From the NCBI GenBank assembly GCA_022414725.1, contig CM039463.1:31188019-31252018 (forward strand): 64,000 nt of DNA. Reading direction: 5' to 3'. Below are positions 1-11,756 of the stretch, one piece after another; positions within the stretch are counted from its first letter, which is position 1; each line of letters opens with the position of its first letter. The translations under genes and the position numbers were made by a program. The notes beneath the pieces were generated by a model that worked only from the letters and a program-made list of their open reading frames with translations, did no database searches and was not told the origin of the DNA. This stretch comes from Microglena sp. YARC (lineage: Eukaryota > Chlorophyta > Chlorophyceae > Chlamydomonadales > Chlamydomonadaceae).

Positions 1-2960
1 GGAAGCCTCGCAAGTTTGAACAGACATTCTGCATTGTCCAGGAGTTAGCGGTTTAGTGGCAGCGATTGGTTTGTTTGCGATGACATTTTCCCTGATTATC
101 TTACTGCTGAAGACAGCGAGCAGCCACATTGCTGGCTGAAGTTATGTAAAGAAGTTCAAGCTTGAGTTTCAGCGACATCAAGAGCCTGTAGTAGCTACCT
201 AAGAGACCTGAGAGCCTGCGCACCTGAGCGCAGGCCTATTTTCACCGTATTCCCACCTATGACATCTCGGATGACTGAGCCGAATTGAGCACAATCTTAT
301 TGTGTTTTTCTATCTTCTTCAATATTGGTTCATCTGACATGCTTTTACTGTATCAGGGTATTGACGCTGTTACCCGGAATATCCGAATATCCACTTGGTC
401 TCATATTGATTGTTGAAGAAAAGTGTAGGGCGTACCAGGATTACCCGTATGGTTACGCTTGTAACCAACCTCATCGACGTTTCTGGCGAATTTCATCTTC
501 CATACCGCTCCATTTCTGCACAACCTAGGCTGAGCGTGTCCTCTACTCTCTCAGTTTTCTTCATGTCTAAGGCCAGGCACGGTGGTCGCGTGAGATCGGC
601 ACTCGGGCCGGCCCCGCTTGGTGATCTATAACCGGGATGCGACGTTTAAATGGTGAAGTCATCGGACCAAGTTGAAAGGTTGGTTTGGGTAGCCACATGG
701 CATACTTGGGGGGTGCATTGAGTACACACAAATGTGGGCGGGGAGGTCTGGATATGCCTCATGGACACCATGTGTGATTCTAATCTTGGTATGCCCAAAT
801 AGGGCTGCTTTGGTAGGGTAATCTGGCACATACTAGCGAGTGTGTGGCTCAGGGCACACATCTGGCAGCTCTACCTATCATGTATGTGTACTCCATGCAT
901 GCCCCAAACATGCCATGTGGCTACCCAAACAAAGCTTGCAACTTGGTCCGTTCACTTTCATTTTTTAAAGCTATAGCATAGTGGCGTGTGTGCAATGTCA
1001 ATAGCCTATTTACATTCCATTTGGGGCATGGGGAGAGAAGGCTCAGCTTACAGAAGGATGGACATGCAACACGACATTAAATTACTTGTGAAAGGTCCTA
1101 ACTGCAAACCATATCCAAGGGGATGTATCCTTCTTCACATAGGATATACAAAATTAAATAGAAATACGGGTAATCCTGGTCCAGCCTAGTGGTACAAGAT
1201 ATTGTAGTCATATCATATCTGTACATATAATATATTACTATACATAAAACACAGTACGACACTGGCAAGTTGCAACGCTACCCATCGTTGACCAAAGACA
1301 AGCCCCTCCACACATCCGCGGGGTTCTTCCCACCATTCAGAGTTGTTCAAGACACTGCGTCCTTCGTCGCAGACACAACATCATAGGGTCCGTTGCATCG
1401 CAGACACAGATGTGGTGGTTAGGTTGCGTTGAAGACACATACTGTGAAAGTTGAAACTGGTTGCGTCTCAAGAAGCAGATCTTTAAACAAGCTGCGTCTC
1501 GAGAAGCAGATTTGTAGGTCCTCTTGAACAACGCTGGTTGGTTTTGTTGTCGAAGACGAAAAATGGTTGAAAAAAAATGGAAAGAAAAACAAAAGTGATT
1601 TGTTCGAGTTTACATTTTCTGGTAATGATTGTTTTTACTGCCGAAGACGGCGAGCAGCCAAATTGCTGGCTGAAGCTATGTAACCAAGTTCAAGTTCAAG
1701 AAGACGGAAAGATATGTAAAATACAAACCGTGTAACCAAGTTCAAGATGAGGATTGAGCTATGTAACCAAGCTCAAGTCCAAAAGCATGAGTAAGGCACA
1801 GTAGGCACTGTGAGGTTTCTTTACATAACATTAAATGAGTCTACTTGACACCGCGAGGGTGTATGAGACTCAGTGCTTTTCTGTTACAATGCGCTATACG
1901 AGGTTCAGTCGGTTAAAACAACCCCCAGGCTAGCATACAGATTAAGACAACACTTCTGTTGACCAGAATTGTCCACGTTAACATTATTCCTGGGTTTGTT
2001 TTTACTGCGGAAGACAGCAAGGAGCCAAATTTCTGGCTTGAGTTCAATTTCAATTTTGAAGTTGAACAGAACCACAAACGAAGAAACAGCCAGCTCGAAT
2101 TCCTAATCACACATCTCTAGACTCTTGGGAGTCGTCACTACAGCACTACAGCAGAACTGTCCTCCTATCAAACCACACACCATCTAACTAAACCCAAATA
2201 TTCCATGGGACTGGAAAACTATCTTTCGGTGCCTAGGTTAAGGTTTGGATGAAGAGAGAGTCCAGGGAGCTGCTGCTCATAGCTCAACAAATAAACAGTG
2301 TGGTGCCCGTGAAGACAGGCATAAATAATTAATAGCTTCACTGAATTCCCGCTATTCAAAATTACCGTCTGAATTGAGGCCAGCTTCACCAATTCCAAGT
2401 CAGTCTAAACCGTCAGCTCTCCTTCTCCAACTGCCATAGCTTTTTCTTTTCAGCTTCAAGCAGCAGCTTCTACTCAGCTCCCCTGTCTTACCATTTAACC
2501 AACACAACTTAACACAAGCCAGTGCACCTTGAAGCTGATGCAATCAGTCGTTCAGAAGTGCGGAAGTATTTGGGTGTAGCACAGGGAGCTGGCTAGAAGG
2601 TGCCGTGAGAAGCAGAAAAGAGAAGCTCTAGCTACTGCCCTTTTGGGACCAGATAAAAACTCCTCTCCAAATGTATGTGTCAGTAGAGCCTATCGTAAGT
2701 ATCAGCAGAGAGGAACACGCTGCCAGAAAATCGACGATGTCCCACCTTGAAGGAGAAGGACAGTGAGCAGCCAAATGCCCAAATTGCTGGATGGGGCCAT
2801 GTAACCAAGTTCAAGTAGCCCTAAAGCTCGACCTAGACGTCGCACCGGGGAAGTTAATGCGAATAAGCAGGGCACTTTTTTGCGACGCGTCCCAAAATTG
2901 AGCAACTCGATGCGACCCCAGTGCGACGCGCTGCCCACCCTAACTCCACAGAGCCCCGGG
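1..2960. other. gene-poor flank with dispersed repeats
   Basis: No reading frame here is convincing; the short open frames lack splice context, domain motifs or codon bias. The stretch holds scattered copies of a short repeat family (best copy at 1636-1790) and a second family containing a core like AGCTGC-rich text followed by a GTAGCCCAACAG-like tail (about 2265-2300, again at 3105-3145 and 3960-3990). A cluster of imperfect GCGTC/GCAGACAC motifs lies at 1340-1520. I see no RNA gene. Confidence 0.5.
1636..1790 (+). repeat. dispersed repeat with GTAACCAAGTTCAAG motif
   Basis: The text runs GAAGACGGCGAGCAGCC, a short AT/GC stretch, GCTGGCTGAAGC and then TATGTAACCAAGTTCAAG, the last part repeated twice more before 1790. 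Diverged copies occur at about 105-165, 2005-2060, 2757-2816 and 7836-7870. The same TATGTAACCAAGTT core forms a perfect 24-bp tandem array inside the inverted-repeat element at 26979-27100, so these copies may be debris of related non-autonomous elements. Function unknown. Confidence 0.5.
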
Positions 2961-2964
2961 GCGT

Positions 2965-2965
<1 letters not shown>

Positions 2966-3003
<38 letters not shown>
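2966..3003. repeat. G homopolymer, 38 nt
   Basis: An uninterrupted run of 38 G. Similar runs occur at 7804-7823 (20 G) and 10113-10158 (46 G), with C runs at 8617-8630, 9796-9825 (one G inside) and 29285-29303. Lengths may be affected by assembly or polymerase slippage. Confidence 0.8.
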
Positions 3004-3005
<2 letters not shown>

Positions 3006-3375
3006 TTTCTGACTAGTATAGTAGCCAGCAAATACTGTACCAACATAGTCCATCTGGAAGCTGACAGAATCATCTTTCCAGTATGGTTACAATCTTGGGC
3101 TTAGCCCAGGGAGCTGCCTAGAAGCTGCAGCTCGTAGCCCAACAGAAAAGCTATGCGCAACACCCATGCTTCCATGAGTGCGCGTCTGGGCAGTACTCAT
3201 GGGCACAGAAGCATGTGCCTATGTGATACCTATGAATCTATGTCAGCATGCTTGCGCACTGCCAGCAGGCCAGCTACACACCCAGTCCCCAGGTGAAAAG
3301 CTCGTTAAATGAACATAACGAATCTTGCTATACGTACCAGAACGTCAGTCGATATATGTAACAGAATGTGTGTAT

Positions 3376-3712
3376 CAGTACCCAGGTCAGAGATGAAAAC
3401 TGAAACCCTTGACTACCATGTGGCAGTGCCCAGGTCAGAGATGAACCCTGAAACCCTTGACTACTTTGTGGCGATACCCAGGTCAGAGATGAACCCTGAA
3501 ACCCTTGACTACCATGTGGCAGTGCCCAGGTCAGAGATGAACCCTGAAACCCTTGACTACTATGTGGCGATACCCAGGTCAGAGATTAACCCTGAAACCC
3601 TTGACTACCATGTGGCAGTGCCCAGGTCAGAGATGAACCCTGAAACCCTTGACTACTATGTGGCGATACCCAGGGCAGAGATGAACCCTGAAACCCTTGA
3701 CTGCCAAATGCA
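3376..3712 (+). repeat. 48-bp minisatellite, seven units, open in one frame
   Basis: Seven head-to-tail 48-bp units. Because 48 is a multiple of three, one forward frame (3309-3719) stays open and reads a 16-residue repeat of the form (V/I)PRSEMNPETLDY(H/Y)VA. Units alternate between a type ending DYHVA-V and a type ending DYYVA-I, so the true period is a 96-bp dimer. No signal peptide, flanking exon or known domain is visible. It could be a fragment of a repeat protein or just a satellite that happens to be open; I favour the satellite. Confidence 0.7.
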
Positions 3713-3719
3713 TGCATAA

Positions 3720-4222
3720 GATGAGAGGAGAAAGAGAGAAGATGCCGGGAAGTTAGGCTTAAGGAACACCAGGGGGTGAGCCCTAGCCCAACATTGTATG
3801 TAATGCACATCAGATTTTTTCATTTTGGCTGTTCATAGCAGCTTCATGGAAGCTCCCTAAGCCGGCCAATAGGCTATACCAAATTATTTCAGCAGTTCTG
3901 GACAGCTGATTATGTCAGCTCCAAGTTAAGCCAGGTTTGGCCGAATAGTCAGTCAGGAGAGCAGCCTATTATTAGAGAAGCTGCTGCTCGTAGCTGAAAA
4001 GAAGAACACCAATGCACGGCCTTCTCAGACTTTCCCTTGTCATCAGAGCACGATCAGTGCAAGATATGTACATCCGATGCATTCACAGAGAAATTTGTAT
4101 GATTCATATACATCTATCTACACTCAGTTGATCCTGCCAGGATGGTAGGAAGACCACCCCGGAAGTTGGGGAGTGGGCTTGTCTTGGGTCAACACTGGCC
4201 TGCCTACGACCATGACATATTA
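3720..4222. other. intergenic stretch downstream of OPR gene
   Basis: Contains a copy of the dispersed AGCTGCTGCTCGTAGC-type repeat near 3975 and the likely 3' untranslated region of the minus-strand OPR gene. The usual green-algal poly(A) signal TGTAA is not evident on the minus strand just after the stop codon, so the transcript end is undefined. Confidence 0.4.
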
Positions 4223-6375
4223 TTATAGCACCTCCAAATCAGAATCCCACGACCTGTACACTTCGTGGAGCTCCCTAGTGGCCTCTTGCGAGTCGGTAGG
4301 ATCTTCACCCAAGCAGACAGCGACAGCCTTCTTCTGCTTGCGAAGCCAAGCCACACCTGGCCGGATGTTGGCAGTCGCCAGTGCACAAGCCAGCTTGGAG
4401 TGCATGCCAAGATCGTAGAAAGAGAACTTGGCAGACGCAATTTCTGCCAGGCTATAGATGGCACGTGACTGGGAGGCTAACCAGTCGCCCTTGGACACGA
4501 CAGTCAACGTATCGATCATCGTCACAAGGTCGTGCGCTTTTACGTACTGAACTTGGTCTTGGAATGACTTGAGGGCCGCGTCCATCCACACGCCTTCGGC
4601 CTGGCAGCCCATGCGAGCGAGCGCAGACAACAGGTTGGCTAAGTAGGGCGGTTTGAAGTCGTTCAGTTTGGGTCGAGTGACTGAGAAGAATACTGATAGC
4701 CACTCCTTGGAAGGGTTGCAACCCCAATGTGAGAGGGTCCACATCAATTCGCTTAGCGCACGGGGCTTCAGGTGGCGCAGCTTGGGAGCCGACAGCTTCA
4801 GGAACTCCCTCTGCCAGCTCTGGTTGGGAGTGAAGTCTACCCGGCTGAGGGCCCACATCAGGCGTTGGAAGTCAGTGTAGCTAAGGGCGGGATCAGTGAT
4901 GAGCCGGTCTTTGATCACCATGTAGTACTCCGCCATGAAGGCGCGGTACGGCATGTAGTTCATGACCACAAGGGAGTGGAGGATGGACACTAGGTCGAAG
5001 GGCATGTAGGCCGCCAAGTTGGGCTGCACGATGGAAATGTACTCTTTCAGCCACTCGTCGCACACCCTGAAGTTGTATTTGTAGTAGAAGCGTGCCATGC
5101 ACTGAATGAGAGTGGCCGGATCTTGACCTGACACTGAGTCTTGTTCCCTGATAGCAAGCAGAGAGCGGCGGACCAAAGCATCCATAAGCCACACGTCAGG
5201 CATGAGGTCGAGCTTTGCCAGGCCGTACATGATGTTGGCAATATCCTGTGAGTTGAGGACATCGGCTTGGTCTTCCACACGGCGGTAGTACTCAGTGAGC
5301 CAAGCGCCGGAGGGCTGGTGGTTAGCAGTGGCCAGAGCCCAGATCAAGTTCGCCAGTGCCTGCGGGGAGAACTCAGGCATGAGCTCCTCACTGTATGCGA
5401 GCACCTCCTCCATCAGCCCGAGATTGTCATGCTCCATCTTTGCCAGGCTGGCTGCCAGGCTGGCCAGGCCTTGAGCGTCCATATCTACCATCTTAGGGCG
5501 CACCAGTTGCAGGAGGCTTTGGAAGCAGATGTTAACCTCCTTTTGGGACATGGCACTTAGACGTGCCGCGTTGCCTCGGGACATGCGTGCGAGGGAGGCA
5601 AAGGCTGTGCTGAAGCAGATGGCATCCATAGCCTGGTTGAGGCGAGGATGGGCAAGATTAGTTGATGGCTCGTCAGTTCAGGTTGGGTGGATGATGTGAT
5701 ACGACACGTGTAATAAGAAGCAAAGGCAGAGCTAAAACACACATGAACACACACACACTTGCCAAGCCCCTCCACACAAACACACAGTTCTCAACAACCT
5801 CCACACACTAACAAACACACTTCACACACACACACGCGCTGCAAACTTGTTAACACTCAACAGCAGTGCAAAGCAAATGGCATTCGAGCAGGTATACCAT
5901 GGGCATCAGACGTCTCATGTGTGTGTGTGTGCATATGATACTGTGGGCACTGTCTTTAAGGCTGTTGTCTGCTGATCCAGTACCCTCCGCCTGCAGACAA
6001 CAACACCAGGCCTTGCTGATACGAGCACCTTGGCGGGGTGGAGTAGGTTGCAGGCGAGGCCTGATCTTTGCGACTTCGTGATTGCGTGTGCTAGTGCGCA
6101 TATGCTTGTGTGTATTTTTGAGGGCGCACGGGAAGGTATTGTGGTTGTAATGGTTCTCTGTGTGCTTGCAGGTGCTTGACTAGTAAGTGAGTGTTCATAT
6201 GTGAGATTGTAAGTGCTTAGGAGTGCGTGTGTGTCACCTGCAAAGCTGTCTTGTTCTGTAGGAGCTCCTTCAGCTCACGCCAGGTTTGTGCTTGCTTGAT
6301 CTTAGCTGTGAGCTTGCGCACGTCTGCGGCTGTTAGGCCAAACAGCTCCTGCTCAGTGTCAGACTTCCTCGGGGA
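4223..6375 (-). CDS. OPR (octotricopeptide repeat) protein, two 3' exons
   Basis: OPR proteins are helical-repeat RNA-binding factors of chlorophyte chloroplasts and mitochondria that act in processing, stability or translation of single organelle transcripts. The large exon 4223-5632 encodes about 470 residues of degenerate ~38-residue repeats with the OPR signatures LANLIWALA, ANIMYGLAKL, LSELMWTLSHWG and LANLLSALARMG, each followed by a P...W...F/Y helix. A second exon, 6238-6375 (46 codons, phase 0), reads SPRKSDTEQELFGLTAADV and then an amphipathic KIKQAQTWRELKELL segment typical of OPR N-terminal regions. Exon borders are TTGCAG|GTGACA (donor) and CAACCAG|GCTATG (acceptor) with a pyrimidine tract and a CTAAT branch-like site; phases agree, so the ATG at 5629 is internal rather than the start. 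The 605-bp intron carries a CA-rich stretch. The true first exon with a transit peptide must lie above 6375 and was not found. It resembles the Tbc2-like OPR group, but the target RNA cannot be read from sequence. Confidence 0.85.
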
Positions 6376-7529
6376 CTGCAATGGTGGACCAGGAAGATGG
6401 TAGGGTGTGAAGTGGAGGCCTGATAAGTGCTTTTTGAGGGAAGATCAGGAGTGGACAGGGAGAGAATATTGATTTTCCGAGGGTAGATCGGGTGGGGGTA
6501 GGGAGAGGATAGTTTATATCGGGAGTGAGTGGGGAGAGGATAGTTTGCTAAGAGGGATGGATGGGTAGGATGACAAGTGGACAAGGGTGGGGAAGAGAGC
6601 AGCATAGGATAGGTCATGGTGTGGTGTCTTGAGAGGTTGCGAGGAGATTCGAGAGGGTGGCCTCACGGGGAGGTTCTGATAGAACTCCATAAGGAAGCAA
6701 TGTGGTTGATTATCTTTAGCTTGATGAGGTACATCATGGTGTGATACGTTCTGTTCAATTGTTGTGATTGCTGTTCTGGCTTATGCAGAGCTCTAGCACT
6801 GTTATGCTCTATTTTGGAGAAGCATGGTTTGACCTGTCCTGGTGGGTGATACAGATACTCCAGTTGCTCCGCCCACTAACCCTGCTGCTCTTTTATCATT
6901 CTTACCAGTCCGTATACGATCGTGTTGCCATAAGTGGATTTTGCGATGTGAATCCCGGCGGCAGACGGAGCGGTAGGTAAGACACGCCGGTTTCTCTCCG
7001 CACCGCTACCCGCAGTAACCGCCTGGCAGGGGAATTATGCAAAAGGAAGGAACATTAGCAATCAAGGGTGGGCAACGTAGTGGTTCGGCAGAAGTGAGGT
7101 GGGGGGGGGAGAGGGGGATGCTTTCGAAACAGCACTTTTCAAGGAACACGGTCATATGACAATTCTCAAGGGAAAGGAATCTCGCACCTCCAACACGCAC
7201 AAAAGCCTTTTAGGCGACAGTGCCCTTCTAATTGAGCATTTCCCCCTGTTAAGTTTGGGGTGGAACTGCGCATCGATGTTAGAGCTGGAGGAGATGGACG
7301 CGCTGTAGTGCGATATAGCCCGCATTTTGGAAACTCCTTGCAGACAGAATGCTTCAAGCGACGTAGGAAGTATCGTCACACGCAATTATCCTCGCATACT
7401 TGGCACTCGATCGCTTGTACATCAAGGATAATTTTTGTTGTACCGGACACATGTTTACCGTTGTTTGTACCGTTGTTCCCCGACACCGCCTCTTGGCCTT
7501 GCATCCTTCTTCTAAAAAATAATCCTTAC
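6376..7529. other. upstream region of OPR gene, no firm exon
   Basis: Expected to contain the 5' exon(s) and promoter of the OPR gene on the minus strand. The stretch 6400-6620 is GA-rich with imperfect GGGAGAGGATAG repeats and looks intronic. I could not identify a transit-peptide exon with compatible splice sites. Confidence 0.35.
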
Positions 7530-7672
7530 CTGCCAGGCTGGGCAAGGAGAACCACGTAGCGTAAGCTTAAGGCCCTAGATTTACGCTTCCTACTTGAGTC
7601 TTCATTTGGATGAAAGTAGAAGGTAGGGTCATCGAAGTCCAGCTTGAAGGACGCTGGGTAGTTCCGGTACAT
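7530..7672 (-). CDS. candidate orphan exon, unknown protein
   Basis: The minus strand reads 47 codons from an ATG at 7672: MYRNYPASFKLDFDDP, then TFYFHPNED and a basic stretch SSRKRKSRALSLR, ending in a textbook donor GGCAG|GTAAGG at 7530/7529. The composition (aromatic and acidic, then basic) is unlike the surrounding repeats. An in-frame TGA lies a few codons upstream of the ATG, so this would be a first coding exon or a fragment. I do not recognise the family, and the next exon downstream was not resolved; an open stretch starting near 7510 is too close for a normal intron. Confidence 0.35.
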
Positions 7673-7803
7673 GAGAACGTCAAATCATGAAATGATGTCG
7701 TAGAACCGACTCCCTTTTCAGTTTTTTAGTGCCATTTATCCCCGACACGTTTTTCCATTCGACAGATGCATCCAACAATGCGAAGTTGAAATTGCGATAC
7801 ACA

Positions 7804-7823
7804 GGGGGGGGGGGGGGGGGGGG
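7804..7823. repeat. G homopolymer, 20 nt
   Basis: Uninterrupted run of 20 G directly before a partial copy of the dispersed GACAGCGAGCAGCC repeat at 7836. Confidence 0.8.
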
Positions 7824-8832
7824 CTTATCATTGAAAGACAGCGAGCAGCCCTGTGCTGAAAATCCACATGACAATTATTCTTGTTCCTCCAGTAGCAAGC
7901 TGATTAGCTGACCTGACTACCTGCTCTGGCCCCCAGAGAAGGCGCCAGGGAAGAATTTTGGCAGACCAAGCCGCCATGCCTCAATTGTTGCCCCAAGACT
8001 GTGTGCCTGTGTGGGTATCTAAACAGATGTCAAGCAAAATAACGTGTACCCAAGAAGAAAACAGTTGAATCAGCCTATGGAAGTCCCAATTGCCACTGAC
8101 GTGACCCCTTGCTCCGTGCCACAAATCATCAAAATACTGATCCTTATCACAAGACCTTGCCTCCCAACCTATTCTTGACCCAATTTTCCTTCCAGTCGGT
8201 AATAGGATATGTTGCCGCATATTTAGGAACCGGTATATCATGTGCTTCCCCTCCGGAACCCTACTCCGGGCTCCGCCTACCTGGAGTTCACGGGAGCATT
8301 GTCCGGGAGCTTCTTACGTAATGGGGGGCCGCCATGACCCCTAAACCAGAGGATTCTCTGCCCCTACCGAATCTACCTGGACGATCGGGCGATCGCGTAT
8401 CTCCTGGCGTTCGAGTGGTCGCAGCAATTTTCAAATCTCGGCCCAAATCTCGGCAGCTGTGCCCGCTCGCGAGGCCCGGCAGGAGGATGCCAGGAGCCAT
8501 AGAAAGTCCGGCACGGCCCATGTTGGGGTATCGGGCAGTGGTTTCTATTAGGGGATCACGTGATCTATCGATACCCCCGGATCCGGCGATATTCTGGGCA
8601 CCTTCTCTGGGGGGTACCCCCCCCCCCCCCTGGCCCCTAGCCAACTTTTTCTTAATTTTTTTTCTGACTGCTCCATTTCATCTCTGGAGAAGTGCAACGA
8701 CTTTGTCTCAATGCAAGCGTTCTAATTCCATACTTTCCATACACCTGCTATGTAATTCAAGCTCGATTTCAGGTTCAAGTTCGAAACCTTGCTGTACCGG
8801 TGATCTGCTGCTTAACCTGGTCTGGGTTTGGC

Positions 8833-9421
8833 ATGGGTGTATCAATTAGCACTGCAAAGTCGAATGGGACCATCGAGGAGTCTATTCACGACGAAAGTCC
8901 ATCCAAGAGGCAGCATGTCGACCTGAGCGATAGCCGCCTGCTGTCTGACGACGATGACGGATGCACATTTCCTCTTTGTGCTCGGTCGGCAACTGATTTC
9001 GCGGGGTTGCAACAGTTCGAGCAGCACAAGAAGTTCTGCACAGGCGAAAATCCCTCCATGTTAGTAAGGGAAGGTCTGGACAGCTGCTGATGATGTTGAG
9101 ACACACACAGCATCTTGCTTTGTGTACAAAGCCCTGAAACCCCTTTCTGGACAGCAGAAAATCAGCAACTTCTTTGAAATCAAACCAGCACAGCCACAGC
9201 CACTTGATGGAGATGATGCAACTGCAAGTGCTGAGCCCCAACAAACTATTTGCCAAGGTTGGAGGCCTGTGGAGTGGCCTCAGCCATTCTGTGAGAATTA
9301 CCCCTACCAGCTCCACCGTCCTACCGAGGCCCATCGTGTAACCGAGGTGCCTTGGAGTGCTACTACAAAGGGTTTCTTGATCTATTTTAGGCCACAGGCA
9401 GCTACAGGCAGCAGCTTCTAG
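8833..9421 (+). CDS. gene fragment with UBZ-like finger and PIP-box-like motif
   Basis: From an ATG at 8833 the frame reads MGVSISTAKSNG, an acidic SLLSDDDDG-like segment and a cysteine/histidine cluster: C-x4-C, 15 residues, H-x3-C (CTFPLC to EQHKKFC). The H-x3-C end and single-helix spacing recall UBZ-type ubiquitin-binding fingers, though the C-x4-C spacing is unusual. After a frame change near 9064-9130 (donor-like TTA|GTAAGG at 9064, acceptor-like CACACAG at 9110, but the pair is too short for a usual intron), a second frame reads QQKISNFF, an exact match to the PCNA-interacting consensus Q-x-x-I-x-x-F-F, then a Pro/Gln-rich linker. DNA-repair proteins such as SNM1A, SPRTN and Y-family polymerases combine these two modules. 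The segment runs into dispersed repeat at 9390-9490, so it is probably a truncated or decayed gene. Confidence 0.4.
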
Positions 9422-10110
9422 GCAGTTCCCCTGGCTGGCTATTCAGCCCAAACTAAAGCATGCTAGTGCACCTTGAAGCTGACATAACCATGGTGGGGGC
9501 AGGTGGGCGTTACATTTAGACCCTTTGGTGGGTTTCATGTAGCAAGCCCATGCAGATTTTAGGCCAATATTAGGCAAGTCAGTTATAAACGATGTTAAAG
9601 GAAAGCAAGGAACCAAAAGGAAGCTAAAATATTGAGTTATCTAGGGTGCATATGGGACAAATTTGTAATCGTGTTCAGGTCGTGTTTAAAACCAATCCAC
9701 AGCTTTCTCTGGGGTTTTGAAAATGCAGGGTACTAAAGGAGATGATTTGCCACAACATAGGCTAGGTGTTATCTAAAATTTGGTGGGGTGGGGTACCCCC
9801 CCCCCCCCCGCCCCCCCCCCCCCCCTTTTTGACTCTTCCAACTTTTCTGGGGGGGTACTAGTTATTTTTTGTATGTCACCCTCCCGCGGTATCGTATGAT
9901 TTTTTGGCGGAGCTCCCTCTTCTGGGGGGCGGCAGCCCCAAGTGTCATCCCCGTAGTCCGTTTGTGCGACCGACCGACAACACGAAGCCTGACTCGTCTA
10001 ACTGGCTTCGATCCGCTCCACTCCGTAGCCACCTGTCGTTCATTGCAAAACTCTCCGCCAATTTTCGTTTGCGATGCTACATAGGACTTGTTTCAGCCAT
10101 AGTTGGGAAC

Positions 10111-10161
<51 letters not shown>

Positions 10162-11082
10162 GAATAAAGTTGGCTGATCGCACGTTCGGAAGTTGTTATT
10201 GTGACCCCGGGGACCCCCTCCCCCTACCACCCCCCTTTGAGACCTCATATCTAGACACCCAGGCAGTAGTACATAGTGAAAGGGGTCCATGAGCATCATC
10301 TCGTCAGGCCTTTCCAACCATACAAACTTTTTACAAATATGCAAGTTTGGACAAGTAATTATAGATTTTAGTATTTTTACAACTTTCTTGGGCGGCTCTC
10401 AGCAGTCGTCTGCGCCCTAGGAGGAGATCCGTACTTAGGTATAAAAACGACTGAAGGCGTTATTTATCTGTCTTTTTATCTTTATCATCATCATTATCAT
10501 GGCTTGATCTACTCAACTTGCATTCCGGAGCCTGATGGTCGGCTCGGGTGGTGTGTGTGTGTTTTGGGGTGTGGGGGTGTGGGGGGGTGGGGGGTGTGGG
10601 GGGAGGGGTGTGTGTCAGGGTACTTCAGATGGCCAAATTGGCCAGCTCTTTAGCGCACTCGAAAACAAAAAATCTGCGCTTTGTAGTGCAAAAGCGCAAA
10701 AATTGCTTGCTGCGCCCCACAGGGGGTTGAAAAACTGCGCTTAAAGCGCACAGGGGGTCAAAAAGTCAGCGCTCAAAGGCGCAAAAGCGCGCGCTTTGAA
10801 TTACCCTGGTGTGTGTGTGTGGGGGGGGGGCTTGAGTGCTCGACCCCAGGCTCGACTGCTTTAGGAACTTCGTAGGGGACCGGAATTCAGAACGCGTTGC
10901 GCGCGCGCCTTTTCCCGCCCAACTGCCGCTCGTGCCAAGCTGGACGCGAAGGTCTGGGTGACGTCCAGCCTGGCGTCCAGCCTGGATGTACCTTCCAGGA
11001 GATCCACCAATTACACCCTTGGTGTCACTAAGGGCCTGTTTCCACATGAGTTATGAGCGCAGTTATTACCCGCCCCCGTAGG
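9422..11082. other. low-complexity intergenic region
   Basis: No gene seen. Contains a copy of the CTGGCTGGCTATTCAGCC dispersed repeat (9430-9490), C runs at 9796-9825, a 46-nt G run at 10113-10158, a GT/GGGGTGTG tract at 10548-10615 and an unusual block at 10660-10800 built of short GCGC and AAAA motifs. It ends where the GAGACC satellite begins. Confidence 0.5.
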
Positions 11083-11693
11083 GACGAGACGAGACCGAGG
11101 TGCGAGACCGAGGTCGAGACCGAGACCAGGTCGAGACGAGGTCCGAGATCGAGACGAGGTGCGAGGCCGAGGTCGAGACCCAGGTCCGAAACCGAGGTTC
11201 GTGACCGAGACCGAGGTTCGTGACCGAGACCGAGGTCCAAGATCCAGACCGAGGTCCAGACCCAGGTCCGAGACCGAGACCCAGGTCCGAGATCGAGACC
11301 CAGGTCCGAGACCGAGACCGAGGTCCGTGACCGAGACCGAGGTCCGAGATCGAGACCCAGGTCCGAGATCGAATCCCAGGTCCGAGATCGAGACCCAGAC
11401 CGAGATCCGAGACCAGACGAGATCCGAGACCCAGGTCCGGATCGAGACCGAGACTAGGTCGAGATCGAATCCCGGTCGAGATCGAGACCTAGATCTAGGT
11501 TCGAGATCGAGACCCCAGACCTAGGTCCGAGATCGGGACCGAGACCGAGGTCCGAGATCGAGACACTGACCGAGGTCCGAGACCGAGATGAAGACCCAGG
11601 TCCGAGATCGAGACCGAGGTCCGAGACCCAGACCGAGACCCAGGTCCGAGACCACAGACCCGCGCAGACGTCACTGGGGACCCAAGGGGGGCA

Positions 11694-11720
11694 GGGGGCG
11701 GCATTCTGGTTACCGCCCCC
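11694..11720. other. conserved 8-bp hairpin in satellite core (first copy)
   Basis: GGGGGCGG (11694-11701), 11-nt loop CATTCTGGTTA, CCGCCCCC (11713-11720). The loop and stem recur in all 19 cores in the window. Variants mostly keep pairing: near 18985 the left arm is GGGGGTGG, giving a wobble; near 17570 the outer pair becomes G-T; the 14567 and 40530 copies shorten by one pair and change the loop to CAGACTGGTTA. Confidence 0.75.
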
Positions 11721-11756
11721 GTATTAGGGAGCAAACCCAGTACGGCAGGCGTACTG

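Noticed and set aside
4123..4140. 14-nt match GTTGATCCTGCCAG to the 5' end of eukaryotic 18S rRNA
   Set aside because: The match stops at once on the 3' side (GATGG instead of TAGTC); too short to be an rRNA gene.
8334..8849. 171-codon forward frame
   Set aside because: Overlaps an opposite-strand open frame and a C run, has no motif and ends inside the better supported gene fragment.
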